The notes under the pieces are model-generated. The model was not told the origin of the DNA. It made no database searches and worked only from the letters and a program-made list of their open reading frames with translations. A stretch of DNA of 37,437 nt. It comes from an uncultured Prevotella sp. (GTDB lineage Bacteria; Bacteroidota; Bacteroidia; Bacteroidales; Bacteroidaceae). Position numbers and translations under genes: made by a program. The stretch lies in the NCBI GenBank assembly GCA_900546575.1, contig URDM01000020.1, positions 1 through 37,437 on the forward strand. The letters are read 5' to 3'. Each line of letters opens with the position of its first letter. Within the stretch, counting starts at the first letter, position 1. Below, one piece after another: positions 25,334 through 32,838 of the stretch.

Positions 25334-26993
25334 ATATCATAAACATAATGATGACTTGCGCAATGATGACGCGTATGAACATGCCGAGCGGATATACCGA
25401 CGTGTAAGCCACGGCGGCACGGTCGCCCCTGATGGTTTCGTTGGCGTAGCTCAGTGCCATTGGATTGGCCATGGCTCCGCATAGCAGTCCGCAGATGGTG
25501 CCGAAGTCGAACTTCTTGGTCTTCAGAGCTATGGCACCCACTATGAGCAGCGGAACTACAGTCAGCACCAGTCCTACGCCCACCCACAGAAGTCCCTCGG
25601 GGCGTACCACCGTAGCCAGAAAGTCCTGTCCGGCAACAAGTCCGAGGCAGGCAAGATACAACGACAGTCCGAGCTTGCGCAGCATGAGCGATGCCGAACG
25701 TGTGGTATAACTTATAAAATGTACGCGCGAGCCGAGTGCGCCGATGATGATGCCCATGATGATAGGGCCTCCGGCAATGCCCAGCTTCACCGGTGTGCTC
25801 ATGCCCGGAATGCTGATAGGTATCATGCCCAGAGCCAGACCGAGCAGCAATCCGAAGAATATGGCACCCAGATTGGGCTCGTTGAGCACCTGAACGGCGT
25901 TGCCCAGATAAGCCTCGGCATGGTCGATGTTCTCAGGAGTGCCCACCACGGTGACGCGGTCGCCGTATTGCAGGTGCAGATTGTCGGTAGCCAGCAGCTT
26001 GATGTCGCCTCTCATTACGCGGCTCACGTTCACTCCGTATGACTGGCGCATGTGCAGCATGCCGAGCGTCTTGCCGTTGAGCTTGGTGCGCGTCATCACG
26101 ATGACGCGGCTCTCCACCGTGTTGTCGATGGCGTTCCAGTCGATCTTCTCGCGGTTCCAGTCCTTCTCCACACGCTCACCGAACAGAATTGTCATGGCAG
26201 ACACCTCGTCGCGGTTGGTCACCACGAGCACGTTGTCGTCCATCTGCAGCTGCGTCGTTGCCAGCGGCACGATCACCTTGCCGCATCGCCAGATGCGCGA
26301 TATGATGAAGTGGCGGTGGGTCATCTGCGACACATGGGCTATGGTCATGCCCGATATGGCAGGATTGATCACCACAAACTGGCCCACGAAGGTGTTGTCT
26401 TCGTCGTCGCCAGTGCGCGGCTCGAGGTCGGCGGGGCGCACAAGAAACTTGCGCATGAGTATCATGGCGAATATCACGCCCACAACACCCAACGGATAGG
26501 TCACGGCACATCCCAAAGCTGCACCGCTGCTCGACTGATGCGCGTTGGCAAGAGCCTGCTGCGCGGCACCCAGAGCCGGCGTATTGGTGGTGGCACCGCA
26601 CAATATGCCCACCATTTCGGGCACGTTGATGGGCAGCACCAGGCACAGCGACAGCGCCATGGCAGTTCCTGCCAGGATTATGCCCAGTCCCCAAAGGTTG
26701 AGCGAAAAGCCCTCGTGGCGCATCATGCCGATGAAGTTGGGGCCCACATGCAGGCCGAGCGCATACACGAAAAGCGACAGTCCGAGCGTCTCGGCAAACG
26801 TCAGCATCTGTGCGTCGGCTGTAAAGTGGAGGCTACCAGCCACAATACCGATAAAAAATACGAAAGCCACTCCGAGCGAGATGCCCTTGACGTGAATCTT
26901 TCCCAATGCGAGTCCTATTGACACTATGAGCGACAGAACGATGATGGTCTGCACTGCCGAGTGTGTCACAAAAAGACTTTCAATCCATTCCAT
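25332..26993 (-). CDS. AspT/YidE/YbjL-type transporter
   Basis: This 553-residue inner-membrane transporter of the aspartate:alanine antiporter-like family is built from two membrane halves (about 1-190 and 375-553), each with the duplicated GxxCGAxxNxxAL motif (GILCGATTNTPALGAA and GLLCGAMANPMALSYA). Between them are two cytoplasmic TrkA-C (RCK_C) domains (about 200-370; VVINPAISGMTIAHVSQ, VIVMTRTKLNGKTLGM). Family members exchange amino acids or dicarboxylates, but the substrate cannot be read here. An exact -7 motif lies at 27249-27257, so the mRNA has a leader of about 250 nt containing the second palindrome array. Confidence 0.92.
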   Translation of the reverse strand: MEWIESLFVTHSAVQTIIVLSLIVSIGLALGKIHVKGISLGVAFVFFIGIVAGSLHFTADAQMLTFAETLGLSLFVYALGLHVGPNFIGMMRHEGFSLNLWGLGIILAGTAMALSLCLVLPINVPEMVGILCGATTNTPALGAAQQALANAHQSSSGAALGCAVTYPLGVVGVIFAMILMRKFLVRPADLEPRTGDDEDNTFVGQFVVINPAISGMTIAHVSQMTHRHFIISRIWRCGKVIVPLATTQLQMDDNVLVVTNRDEVSAMTILFGERVEKDWNREKIDWNAIDNTVESRVIVMTRTKLNGKTLGMLHMRQSYGVNVSRVMRGDIKLLATDNLHLQYGDRVTVVGTPENIDHAEAYLGNAVQVLNEPNLGAIFFGLLLGLALGMIPISIPGMSTPVKLGIAGGPIIMGIIIGALGSRVHFISYTTRSASLMLRKLGLSLYLACLGLVAGQDFLATVVRPEGLLWVGVGLVLTVVPLLIVGAIALKTKKFDFGTICGLLCGAMANPMALSYANETIRGDRAAVAYTSVYPLGMFIRVIIAQVIIMFMI

Positions 26994-27097
26994 TTCTTTG
27001 TCTTAGTTGAATTATCCTATGTTTTTTCGTTTGGTTTTCTACGTCTTCTTCAGCTGTTCCGATCAGGTTTTTGAGCTGTTGCAATCAGGCTGTCGTC

Positions 27098-27200
27098 AAA
27101 AGGAGTCCTTTTGGCTTGCAAAACGAATCCTTTTACCTTGCAAAAGGAGTCCTTTTGCATACCAAAAGGAGTCCTTTTACAGGGCAAAAGGACTACATTT
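27098..27200 (-). repeat. Second five-unit palindrome array, in the leader of the AspT-like gene
   Basis: 15-bp units start at 27098, 27120, 27142, 27164 and 27186, exactly 22 bp apart with 7-bp spacers, as in the array at 490-592. Read along the gene (minus strand), intact units are AAAAGGACTCCTTTT, one unit is AAAAGGATTCGTTTT, and the unit farthest from the gene is degenerate. The CGTTTT variant also appears in the susC array in the same gene-relative orientation. The array ends 104 bp before the start codon at 26993. Confidence 0.85.
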
Positions 27201-27248
27201 GGAAACCGGCAGCAACGAGCCTGGTCTACGGTATAGTTTTAACCGACT

Positions 27249-27257
27249 GCAAAGTTA
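27249..27257 (-). promoter_or_regulatory. -7 promoter motif for the AspT-like gene
   Basis: The minus strand reads TAACTTTGC, an exact TAnnTTTGC match, 255 bp before the start codon. Transcription would begin near 27243, placing the whole palindrome array in the 5' untranslated leader. No clear -33 element was found. Confidence 0.6.
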
Positions 27258-27411
27258 AGCAAAAATCCTATCATCTGAGATTTATTTCCATATATTTGCA
27301 CGCAAATTATACAAGTCTGCCCGATTCGCTTCGCTGAAAAGCAAAATAACGTTTCGTTTACTTGATTTGTGTCAATTTATTTCAAATTTCACCAAAAAAG
27401 TGTCCAATTTC

Positions 27412-27443
27412 TTGTGTGGTCGGACACAAATTATTATCTTTGC
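27412..27443 (+). promoter_or_regulatory. Strong promoter driving a candidate non-coding transcript
   Basis: TTG at 27412-27414, a 20-bp spacer and TATCTTTGC at 27435-27443 match the Bacteroidetes -33/-7 promoter arrangement well. No protein gene lies downstream on the plus strand before the G-rich repeats. Confidence 0.7.
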
Positions 27444-27449
27444 AACGTG

Positions 27450-27609
27450 TTCGAGAGAATGCAATGTTTTTTCATTAGGTTAGTAGTTTGATAGATTTTA
27501 AGGTAAAGATTATGTTATTAGATTTTGTTCATATTTGACAAAATCGGACATTGATTAACATTATTCTTTGAGAGGCCGGTGCGAGTGATTCGTGTCGTCC
27601 TTTTTTTTT
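27450..27609 (+). ncRNA. Candidate small RNA or orphan leader transcript
   Basis: This roughly 160-nt plus-strand transcript is bounded by the promoter at 27412-27443 and a terminator-like hairpin (27574-27600, including three G-U pairs and one mismatch) followed by T9 (27601-27609). It holds an 8-bp hairpin GATTTTGT/ACAAAATC (27521-27528 with 27538-27545) and an eight-codon reading frame at 27512 with an AAGG 8 nt upstream. I do not recognise it as tmRNA, SRP RNA, 6S RNA or RNase P RNA. It could be an sRNA or a 5' leader whose gene has been lost. Confidence 0.4.
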
Positions 27610-27623
27610 GTATATAATCCCCC

Positions 27624-27663
27624 AAAGCCCCACCCCCTTGCCCCTCCCCCGTAGGGAGGGGAG
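27624..27663 (-). repeat. G-rich palindromic repeat copy, inverted orientation
   Basis: AAAGCCCCACCCCCTTGCCC followed by CTCCCCCGTAGGGAGGGGAG is the same family as the copies at 13110, 14054 and 18851. It sits 15 bp after the T-run of the candidate small RNA and is inverted relative to the copies at 27874 and 27940. Confidence 0.85.
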
Positions 27664-27787
27664 TGATGTGAAGAGTAAACTACAGTTGCGTCGCAAGCGC
27701 TTTCCGCATAAACAAAATGTCAATGATAGTTTTAGTGACGTAAATTCTGCTATGTGGCATTATATATATAATGTATATAAATAATAA

Positions 27788-27823
27788 AAGCGGAACGTCG
27801 GACGGGAGTCCGACGTTCCGCTT
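27788..27823. terminator. 16-bp perfect hairpin in the argS-rnhA downstream region
   Basis: AAGCGGAACGTCGGAC (27788-27803) pairs perfectly with 27808-27823 around a GGGA loop. On the minus strand it is followed by TTTTATTAT, consistent with termination of the argS-rnhA transcript. On the plus strand ATTGTAT follows. It may work in both directions. Confidence 0.7.
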
Positions 27824-27853
27824 ATTGTATATGTATTCTAAGGCAAGAATGCC

Positions 27854-27985
27854 ATAGTTTATCCAGCATACCACTCCCCTCCCTGCTGGGGAGGGGCAGG
27901 GGGTAGGGCTTTTCCCCTTATAGTTTATCCAGCATACCACTCCCCTCCCTACGGGGGAGGGGCAGGGGGTGGGGCTTTTCCCCTT
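27854..27985. repeat. 66-bp tandem duplication carrying two G-rich repeat copies
   Basis: Two near-identical 66-bp units (27854-27919 and 27920-27985) each contain ATAGTTTATCCAGCATACCA, a G-rich palindromic repeat copy (27874-27913 and 27940-27979) and GGGCTTTTCCCC. They differ at a few bases. The second runs up to the rnhA stop codon. Confidence 0.85.
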
Positions 27986-28449
27986 TATTTTCGCCCGAAA
28001 TCGGCAGGTACTTCGCCCCACTTGCGTGTCTCCCACTTCACCAGATAGTTCTTTATCTGATGCGTGCGGAGCCATGTCTCGGCGCGGGCGATTATCTGAT
28101 AGAGGGGTTCGGTTTGCGGAGTGCGCTCCAGTTTGGTCTTGCACTGTCGCTTCTGAACCCACAGTATGGCGTTGTGCGAGTCGGAATAGATGGTCTTGCC
28201 CGTAATGCCTTGGCGGTCGAGCAATGCAAGCGCGTGTACAATGGCGAGAAATTCGCCTATGTTGTTGGTGCCGTGCATCGGACCGAAGTGGAACACTTGC
28301 GCTCCGGTGGCAAGGTCGATGGCCTGATATTCCATCGGTCCAGGATTGCCGGAGCATGCTGCGTCCACCGCCCAGGCGTTGGCCGTCACCTCCATGGGCA
28401 GCGGCAACACCGTGTCGTGGCGGTAGTCGGGAGGATTGAGTGTGTCCAT
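27985..28449 (-). CDS. rnhA: Ribonuclease HI
   Basis: It degrades the RNA strand of RNA-DNA hybrids. The four metal-binding acidic residues of the RNase H fold are present: D29 (AVDAACSGNPG), E66 (NNIGEFLAI), D90 (IYSDSHNAI) and D150 (EVPADFG). At 154 residues it is normal for a stand-alone type I enzyme. It has no N-terminal hybrid-binding domain, but carries about 20 extra N-terminal residues (MDTLNPPDYRHDT...). It lies 9 bp after argS on the same strand and is probably co-transcribed. The last base of a G-rich tandem repeat abuts its stop codon. Confidence 0.93.
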   Translation of the reverse strand: MDTLNPPDYRHDTVLPLPMEVTANAWAVDAACSGNPGPMEYQAIDLATGAQVFHFGPMHGTNNIGEFLAIVHALALLDRQGITGKTIYSDSHNAILWVQKRQCKTKLERTPQTEPLYQIIARAETWLRTHQIKNYLVKWETRKWGEVPADFGRK

Positions 28450-28458
28450 AAGGCTACA

Positions 28459-30276
28459 TTACATGCGCTCAGGCACCTCAATACCCAGCAATGCCATGCC
28501 GTTCTTCAGTGTCTTGCCAACGTTCTGGGCCAGTACCAGACGTACTATCTTCTCGTCCTCGGTGTCGGCACCCAGGATTGAGTAGTCGTGATAGAACTGG
28601 TTGAATGCCTTGGTCAGCTCGTAGCAGTAGTTGGCAATGCCGCTCGGTGAGTAGTCCTTGCCAGCCTGCTCTACGGCAGCGCCAAACTCGTTGAGCTTCT
28701 GTATGAGCTCTATCTCCTTCTCGTTGAGAGGCATGTTCTCGCCCAGCTGTGCCGGAATGGCGATGCCCTCAGCCTGAGCCTTGCGCAGAATTGAGCGTAT
28801 ACGGGCGTATGTATACTGAATGAACGGACCCGTGTTGCCATTGAAGTCGATTGACTCTTCAGGATTAAACAGCATGTTCTTGCGTGCGTCTACCTTGAGG
28901 ATGAAGTACTTCAGCGCACCCATACCTACAATACGTGCAATCTCGTTGCGCTCCTCTTCGCTCATGTCCTTAAACTTGCCCAGCTCCTCGCTTGTCTGCT
29001 TGGCGTCGCCAATCATAGCTGCAATGAGGTCGTCGGCGTCAACTACGGTTCCCTCGCGGCTCTTCATCTTGCCGTTGGGCAGCTCAACCATTCCGTAAGA
29101 GAAGTGTACAAGCTCCTTGCCCCACTTGAATCCGAGACGGTCGAGGAGTATTGAGAGCACCTGGAAGTGATAGTTCTGCTCGTTGCCAACGACGTAAATC
29201 ATCTTGTCGATGGGGAAGTCGTTGAAGCGCATTTCGGCTGTTCCGATGTCCTGAGTCATGTATACGCTGGTGCCGTCAGAGCGCAGCAACAGCTTCTGGT
29301 CGAGTCCTTCGCCAGTGAGGTCAGCCCAAACAGAGTTGTCGTCCTTGCGGAAGAAGAGTCCCTTGGCAAGTCCTTCCTCCACCTTCTTCTTACCAACGAG
29401 ATAGGTGTTCGACTCGTAGTATATCTTGTCGAAGCCTACGCCGAGAGCCTTGTAGGTCTCATCGAAGCCGGCATATACCCAGTCGTTCATCTTCTTCCAC
29501 AATGCGCGAACCTCAGGATCGTTCTGCTCCCACTTTACGAGCATCTCGTGAGCCTCCTTGATGAGCGGCGATTCTTCCTTAGCCTTCTTCTCGGCAGCTT
29601 CCTCGTCCATTCCTTCAGCCATGTACTGAGCCTTCAGAGTCTTCACTTCCTCGCGATAGTGCTTGTCGAAAGCTACGTAGTAGTCGCCGATAAGGTGGTC
29701 GCCCTTCTTGCCGGAAGTCTCAGGTGTCTCGCCGTTGCCGTACTTCAGCCATGCGAGCATCGACTTGCAGATGTGTATGCCACGGTCGTTTACGATGTTG
29801 GTCTTCACCACCTTGTTGCCGTTAGCCTCCATAATCTGTGCCAACGACCATCCGAGCAGGTTGTTGCGAACGTGTCCGAGGTGGAGCGGTTTGTTGGTGT
29901 TGGGCGATGAATATTCAATCATCACGAGCGGAGAGTTCTCAGTTACGGGCTTCTCGCCGAACTTTTCGTTGGCGTTCATATCGTTGAGCAGTCCGAGCCA
30001 AGCCTTCTTGTCGATGACGAGATTGAGGAATCCCTTCACAACATTGTAGTCGGCGATGGCCTGGCAGTTATCCTTGATGTACTTGCCGAGGTCTTGTGCT
30101 GTGTCCTCAGGCTTCTTGTGCGAAATCTTGAGGAATGGGAACACTACGAGAGTGAGGTTGCCCTCAAACTCGCTTCTGGTCTTCTGCAGCTGCACCATCT
30201 TCTCTGGTACATCCTGACCATAAAGCTCTTTCACCGCAGCAATTGCGGTAGCGACGATTTGCTGTTCTATTGTCAT
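28459..30276 (-). CDS. argS: Arginyl-tRNA synthetase
   Basis: This class I aminoacyl-tRNA synthetase charges tRNA-Arg. The N-terminal Add-1 domain is at about 1-100. The HIGH motif is HLGH at 132-135 (SSPNTNKPLHLGHVRNN), a KMSKS-like loop is seen in NGKMKSREGTVV, and the C-terminal DALR anticodon-binding helical domain ends the protein. At 605 residues the length fits Bacteroidetes ArgRS. An exact -7 motif lies 52 bp upstream (30328-30336). It leads the argS-rnhA unit. Confidence 0.98.
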   Translation of the reverse strand: MTIEQQIVATAIAAVKELYGQDVPEKMVQLQKTRSEFEGNLTLVVFPFLKISHKKPEDTAQDLGKYIKDNCQAIADYNVVKGFLNLVIDKKAWLGLLNDMNANEKFGEKPVTENSPLVMIEYSSPNTNKPLHLGHVRNNLLGWSLAQIMEANGNKVVKTNIVNDRGIHICKSMLAWLKYGNGETPETSGKKGDHLIGDYYVAFDKHYREEVKTLKAQYMAEGMDEEAAEKKAKEESPLIKEAHEMLVKWEQNDPEVRALWKKMNDWVYAGFDETYKALGVGFDKIYYESNTYLVGKKKVEEGLAKGLFFRKDDNSVWADLTGEGLDQKLLLRSDGTSVYMTQDIGTAEMRFNDFPIDKMIYVVGNEQNYHFQVLSILLDRLGFKWGKELVHFSYGMVELPNGKMKSREGTVVDADDLIAAMIGDAKQTSEELGKFKDMSEEERNEIARIVGMGALKYFILKVDARKNMLFNPEESIDFNGNTGPFIQYTYARIRSILRKAQAEGIAIPAQLGENMPLNEKEIELIQKLNEFGAAVEQAGKDYSPSGIANYCYELTKAFNQFYHDYSILGADTEDEKIVRLVLAQNVGKTLKNGMALLGIEVPERM

Positions 30277-30327
30277 GATTTTATTCTGTTTTTATTCAAT
30301 TATAAATAATGTGCGGGCGTTTTGTTT

Positions 30328-30336
30328 GCAAAGTTA
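30328..30336 (-). promoter_or_regulatory. -7 promoter motif for argS-rnhA
   Basis: The minus strand reads TAACTTTGC, matching TAnnTTTGC, in the 111-bp gap between the B12-locus protein gene (ending at 30388) and argS. It implies argS has its own promoter rather than belonging to the B12 locus. Confidence 0.6.
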
Positions 30337-30387
30337 CGCTTTTTCTTTGACATGACTCTTGTGTAAGAGTATGATTTTAGCACACAA

Positions 30388-31536
30388 TCACTTTACAACA
30401 ACCTTTCGCACGCTTCCGTCGGAGTATCTTACGATGTTGATGCCGCGTTCGGGCTTCAGCAGTCGTCGGCCGTCGATGCTCATGCGCATGGTCTCGCGTG
30501 GAGCGTTGGCGCTTGTGCCTGCAATGCCGGTGGGTCGCTGGCGCGGAGTGATGATGATGGGGTTGTCGTCATAGCCCTCAATGAGGTGCAGATTGGTGAT
30601 GCGTCCCACCTCGGTTGATGTCTCGCCAGTCCATCCACATTGCTGCAGCACGCCGGACTGTATGCGTATGAAGTCGGCATGGTCGAGGTGCTTGGGGTTG
30701 CCGTCGCTGTCTACCGCCCAGTCGAGGTCGAAGGTGGTGTACACGTTGTCACTGTTGGGGGCTGCATCAACATATCCGTATGAGTCGGCTGCATAACGAT
30801 AGCTCACCCAATTTTGCGGATTGTCGGGGTCAGAACCGTCGCCACAGTAGTTGACAGCATTGTCGGGCAGTCGCGCTCCATGAAATGTTATCTGGTCGTT
30901 TTCTTCCCATGCGGGCCAGTACGACTGTTTGTGATATTGATTCTTTGGCTGCCATCCATCTGCCGTCTGCTTGCTGCCGTCGGGATTGGTCCACGATGCA
31001 GTCCAACGGATGTAGTTGTCGATGGTGATGTATGGCGTTGTGCTTTTGCCAGCTTCTACAGTCGGCTTGTAATAGGTTATCTCGAAACGGTGCATTTCGG
31101 TGGTGTAGTATTCCGAACCAGCCAGTTCGTACCACTCAGCCGTCTCGGGTGTCGAGCCTACTCCAACGTACACGATGCCCGGTTCAATCGAACCTCCTAT
31201 TGTGGCATCGCCATACTTGTGGTCGTTTATGGAATAGAAAGCATTGCCAAGGATGCGTATGTCAGAGCCTTTGCCGTTCTTTATGGGTTGGTCGAGAGCC
31301 ACGGTGATGTAGCCTCCGGCTGCGCCGAGACACACGAGGTTGCCATCCTCCAACTGCTTTTCGCATGCCTTCAGTCGCTCTTCTGCCGACATTGTGTTGT
31401 CGATTTCGGGGATTTTATTGGTAAACTGACCCGGTGCGGGGCAATATTCGAGCACCTTAACTGTCTGTTTGGCTTGCGCCGATGCCGTCACTACAACCAT
31501 AATGAGTGCGGCAAGAAGTATTGTCAATCGTTTCAT
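30388..31536 (-). CDS. Secreted surface protein of the B12 locus, with sorting-like C-terminal tail
   Basis: This 382-residue protein has a signal peptide (cleavage after ASA, residue 20) and no lipobox. The body (VLEYCPAPGQFTNKIPEI..., GGYITVALDQPIKNGKGSDI, EPGIVYVGVGS, TEVGRITNLHLIEGYD) resembles, from memory, the 'cell surface protein' often encoded beside BtuB and BtuG homologues in Bacteroidetes cobalamin regions; I cannot attach a Pfam name. The C-terminus (MSIDGRRLLKPERGINIV then RYSDGSVRKVVVK) closely matches that of the 720-residue protein at 34852 and looks like a type IX secretion-type or similar surface-targeting tail. It lies 52 bp after the BtuG-like gene. A corrinoid-binding role is inferred from context. 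Confidence 0.78.
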   Translation of the reverse strand: MKRLTILLAALIMVVVTASAQAKQTVKVLEYCPAPGQFTNKIPEIDNTMSAEERLKACEKQLEDGNLVCLGAAGGYITVALDQPIKNGKGSDIRILGNAFYSINDHKYGDATIGGSIEPGIVYVGVGSTPETAEWYELAGSEYYTTEMHRFEITYYKPTVEAGKSTTPYITIDNYIRWTASWTNPDGSKQTADGWQPKNQYHKQSYWPAWEENDQITFHGARLPDNAVNYCGDGSDPDNPQNWVSYRYAADSYGYVDAAPNSDNVYTTFDLDWAVDSDGNPKHLDHADFIRIQSGVLQQCGWTGETSTEVGRITNLHLIEGYDDNPIIITPRQRPTGIAGTSANAPRETMRMSIDGRRLLKPERGINIVRYSDGSVRKVVVK

Positions 31537-31540
31537 ATTC

Positions 31541-31599
31541 TGTTTTTACATTGCTAATATCCTGTTTTTACATTGCTAACATATTGCTTTACATTGCTA
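31541..31599 (-). repeat. Three ~22-bp tandem repeats overlapping the BtuG-like stop codon
   Basis: TTACATTGCTA recurs at 31546-31556, 31568-31578 and 31589-31599, with spacings of 22 and 21 bp. The last copy contains the stop codon of the BtuG-like gene, so on the minus strand the intergenic gap repeats the TAGCAATGTAA end of that gene twice. This looks like tandem duplication of a gene's 3' tip. It lies between two genes of the B12 locus. Confidence 0.65.
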
Positions 31600-32749
31600 T
31601 TATTCTGCCCGGATTGACTCCGCGCAGCAAGTATCGTTTGAGTTGCACGCCCTGGCGGTCGAATTCATAGACATATCCGTTGGTGGCATACGACCGTGCG
31701 TCGCTGACATACATATGTCCCGACAGTGGCGAAATGTATATAGCGTAGGGCGACTGCATGTTCATTATCGTCTCATTGGCAGCGTTGTAGTCGGCAAGTC
31801 CTTCGCTGGCTTCGAGCGAGGGCAGGCTTATGGTGTGCGCCGAATAGGTATATGTACTGGTGATGTATGAGTAGCTGGAACCTATCATGTAGAACCTATT
31901 GTGATAAGCGCAGTTGTATGTGGCGGGGAAATCGTACACCCGGAACTCGTCGTTAGCCATGTTGAGCACGATGCAACGGGGCGGAATGTGGTACATATCG
32001 CCTGCCGAGTTGATGCAGATGTACTGTCCCGACTGCGACATGATGCCGTACAGATTCTTGCATCCGGTGTCGATGCGACGCAGTTCGCGCATAGTCGGTG
32101 CGTCAACCACGCTTACGGTCTGCTCATATCCGTGATCTTTGGTCTGCGAGCTGTATCCTCCCGTATTGGCAATGTACAGACGGCCGTCGTAGTAGGCGAT
32201 ACCTTCAGGCTCGTAGCCCACATGACAGGTGTCTACAATCTGCTTTGTGCGCAGGTCGATTTTAGCCACATAGCCCTTGTCGGCATACGATGTCACGTAG
32301 AGAAATCCCTTGCCGTCGGTAGCCAAACGGCGGTTGTTGGGGATGTTTTCGGTAGCGGCTATCGCCGTGCCGTCGGGTCTGATATACTGTATAATGTTCG
32401 ACCAGTTGACGCTTATGGCTATCAGCGTGTCGTTGATTTGCAGTATATCGAGGCCAGTGTCGCCCAGATGCTGGCCTGGATTCTGCTGTTGGAACCATCG
32501 GTTGGTAAGCACTCCATGGTCAATGAGCGACAACGACGAGTTGTCCATGCCCCACAGTCCCTCGCAAACGACAATGAGTCGGTCGGAATCGGCGGTAGGC
32601 TCATCGGGCGTGGGATAGTCGGCAGGCTGTAATGAGCACGAAGCGAGGAGCAGGAGCGTCATAAATGTACACAAAAAGCCTGCTATGCCACAATCCGTAG
32701 AGGTCGTGTGCGACATGCTTTTATGGCGTAGTGTATTCAGTTTAATCAT
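31589..32749 (-). CDS. BtuG-like beta-propeller surface lipoprotein
   Basis: This 386-residue lipoprotein has its lipidated cysteine at residue 38 (LLLLASC). The rest is a WD40/YncE-like (DUF5074-type) seven-bladed beta-propeller, with blade motifs such as LYIANTGGYSSQ, KGYVAKIDLRTKQI and KNLYGIMSQSGQYICIN. It resembles BtuG, which captures cobalamin at the surface and passes it to BtuB. I chose the ATG at 32749 because earlier in-frame Met codons overlap the receptor gene (stop at 32839); an ATG at 32716 would give a shorter signal peptide lacking Lys and Arg. It lies 89 bp after the BtuB-like gene. Assignment as BtuG rests on fold and neighbours, so I leave the symbol blank. Confidence 0.82.
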   Translation of the reverse strand: MIKLNTLRHKSMSHTTSTDCGIAGFLCTFMTLLLLASCSLQPADYPTPDEPTADSDRLIVVCEGLWGMDNSSLSLIDHGVLTNRWFQQQNPGQHLGDTGLDILQINDTLIAISVNWSNIIQYIRPDGTAIAATENIPNNRRLATDGKGFLYVTSYADKGYVAKIDLRTKQIVDTCHVGYEPEGIAYYDGRLYIANTGGYSSQTKDHGYEQTVSVVDAPTMRELRRIDTGCKNLYGIMSQSGQYICINSAGDMYHIPPRCIVLNMANDEFRVYDFPATYNCAYHNRFYMIGSSYSYITSTYTYSAHTISLPSLEASEGLADYNAANETIMNMQSPYAIYISPLSGHMYVSDARSYATNGYVYEFDRQGVQLKRYLLRGVNPGRIIAM

Positions 32750-32838
32750 AATAATATTCCGTAGCTGTACGTTGGTGGTCATCTGACTATAGTCAAAAAA
32801 AGATGTATTTTCAAAATTTTTTCGCTGCCAATCTTCTT

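Noticed and set aside
27680..28357. 225-codon minus-strand frame overlapping rnhA
   Set aside because: It crosses the G-rich tandem repeats and the hairpin and overlaps rnhA in another frame. The four RNase H catalytic acids belong to the other frame.
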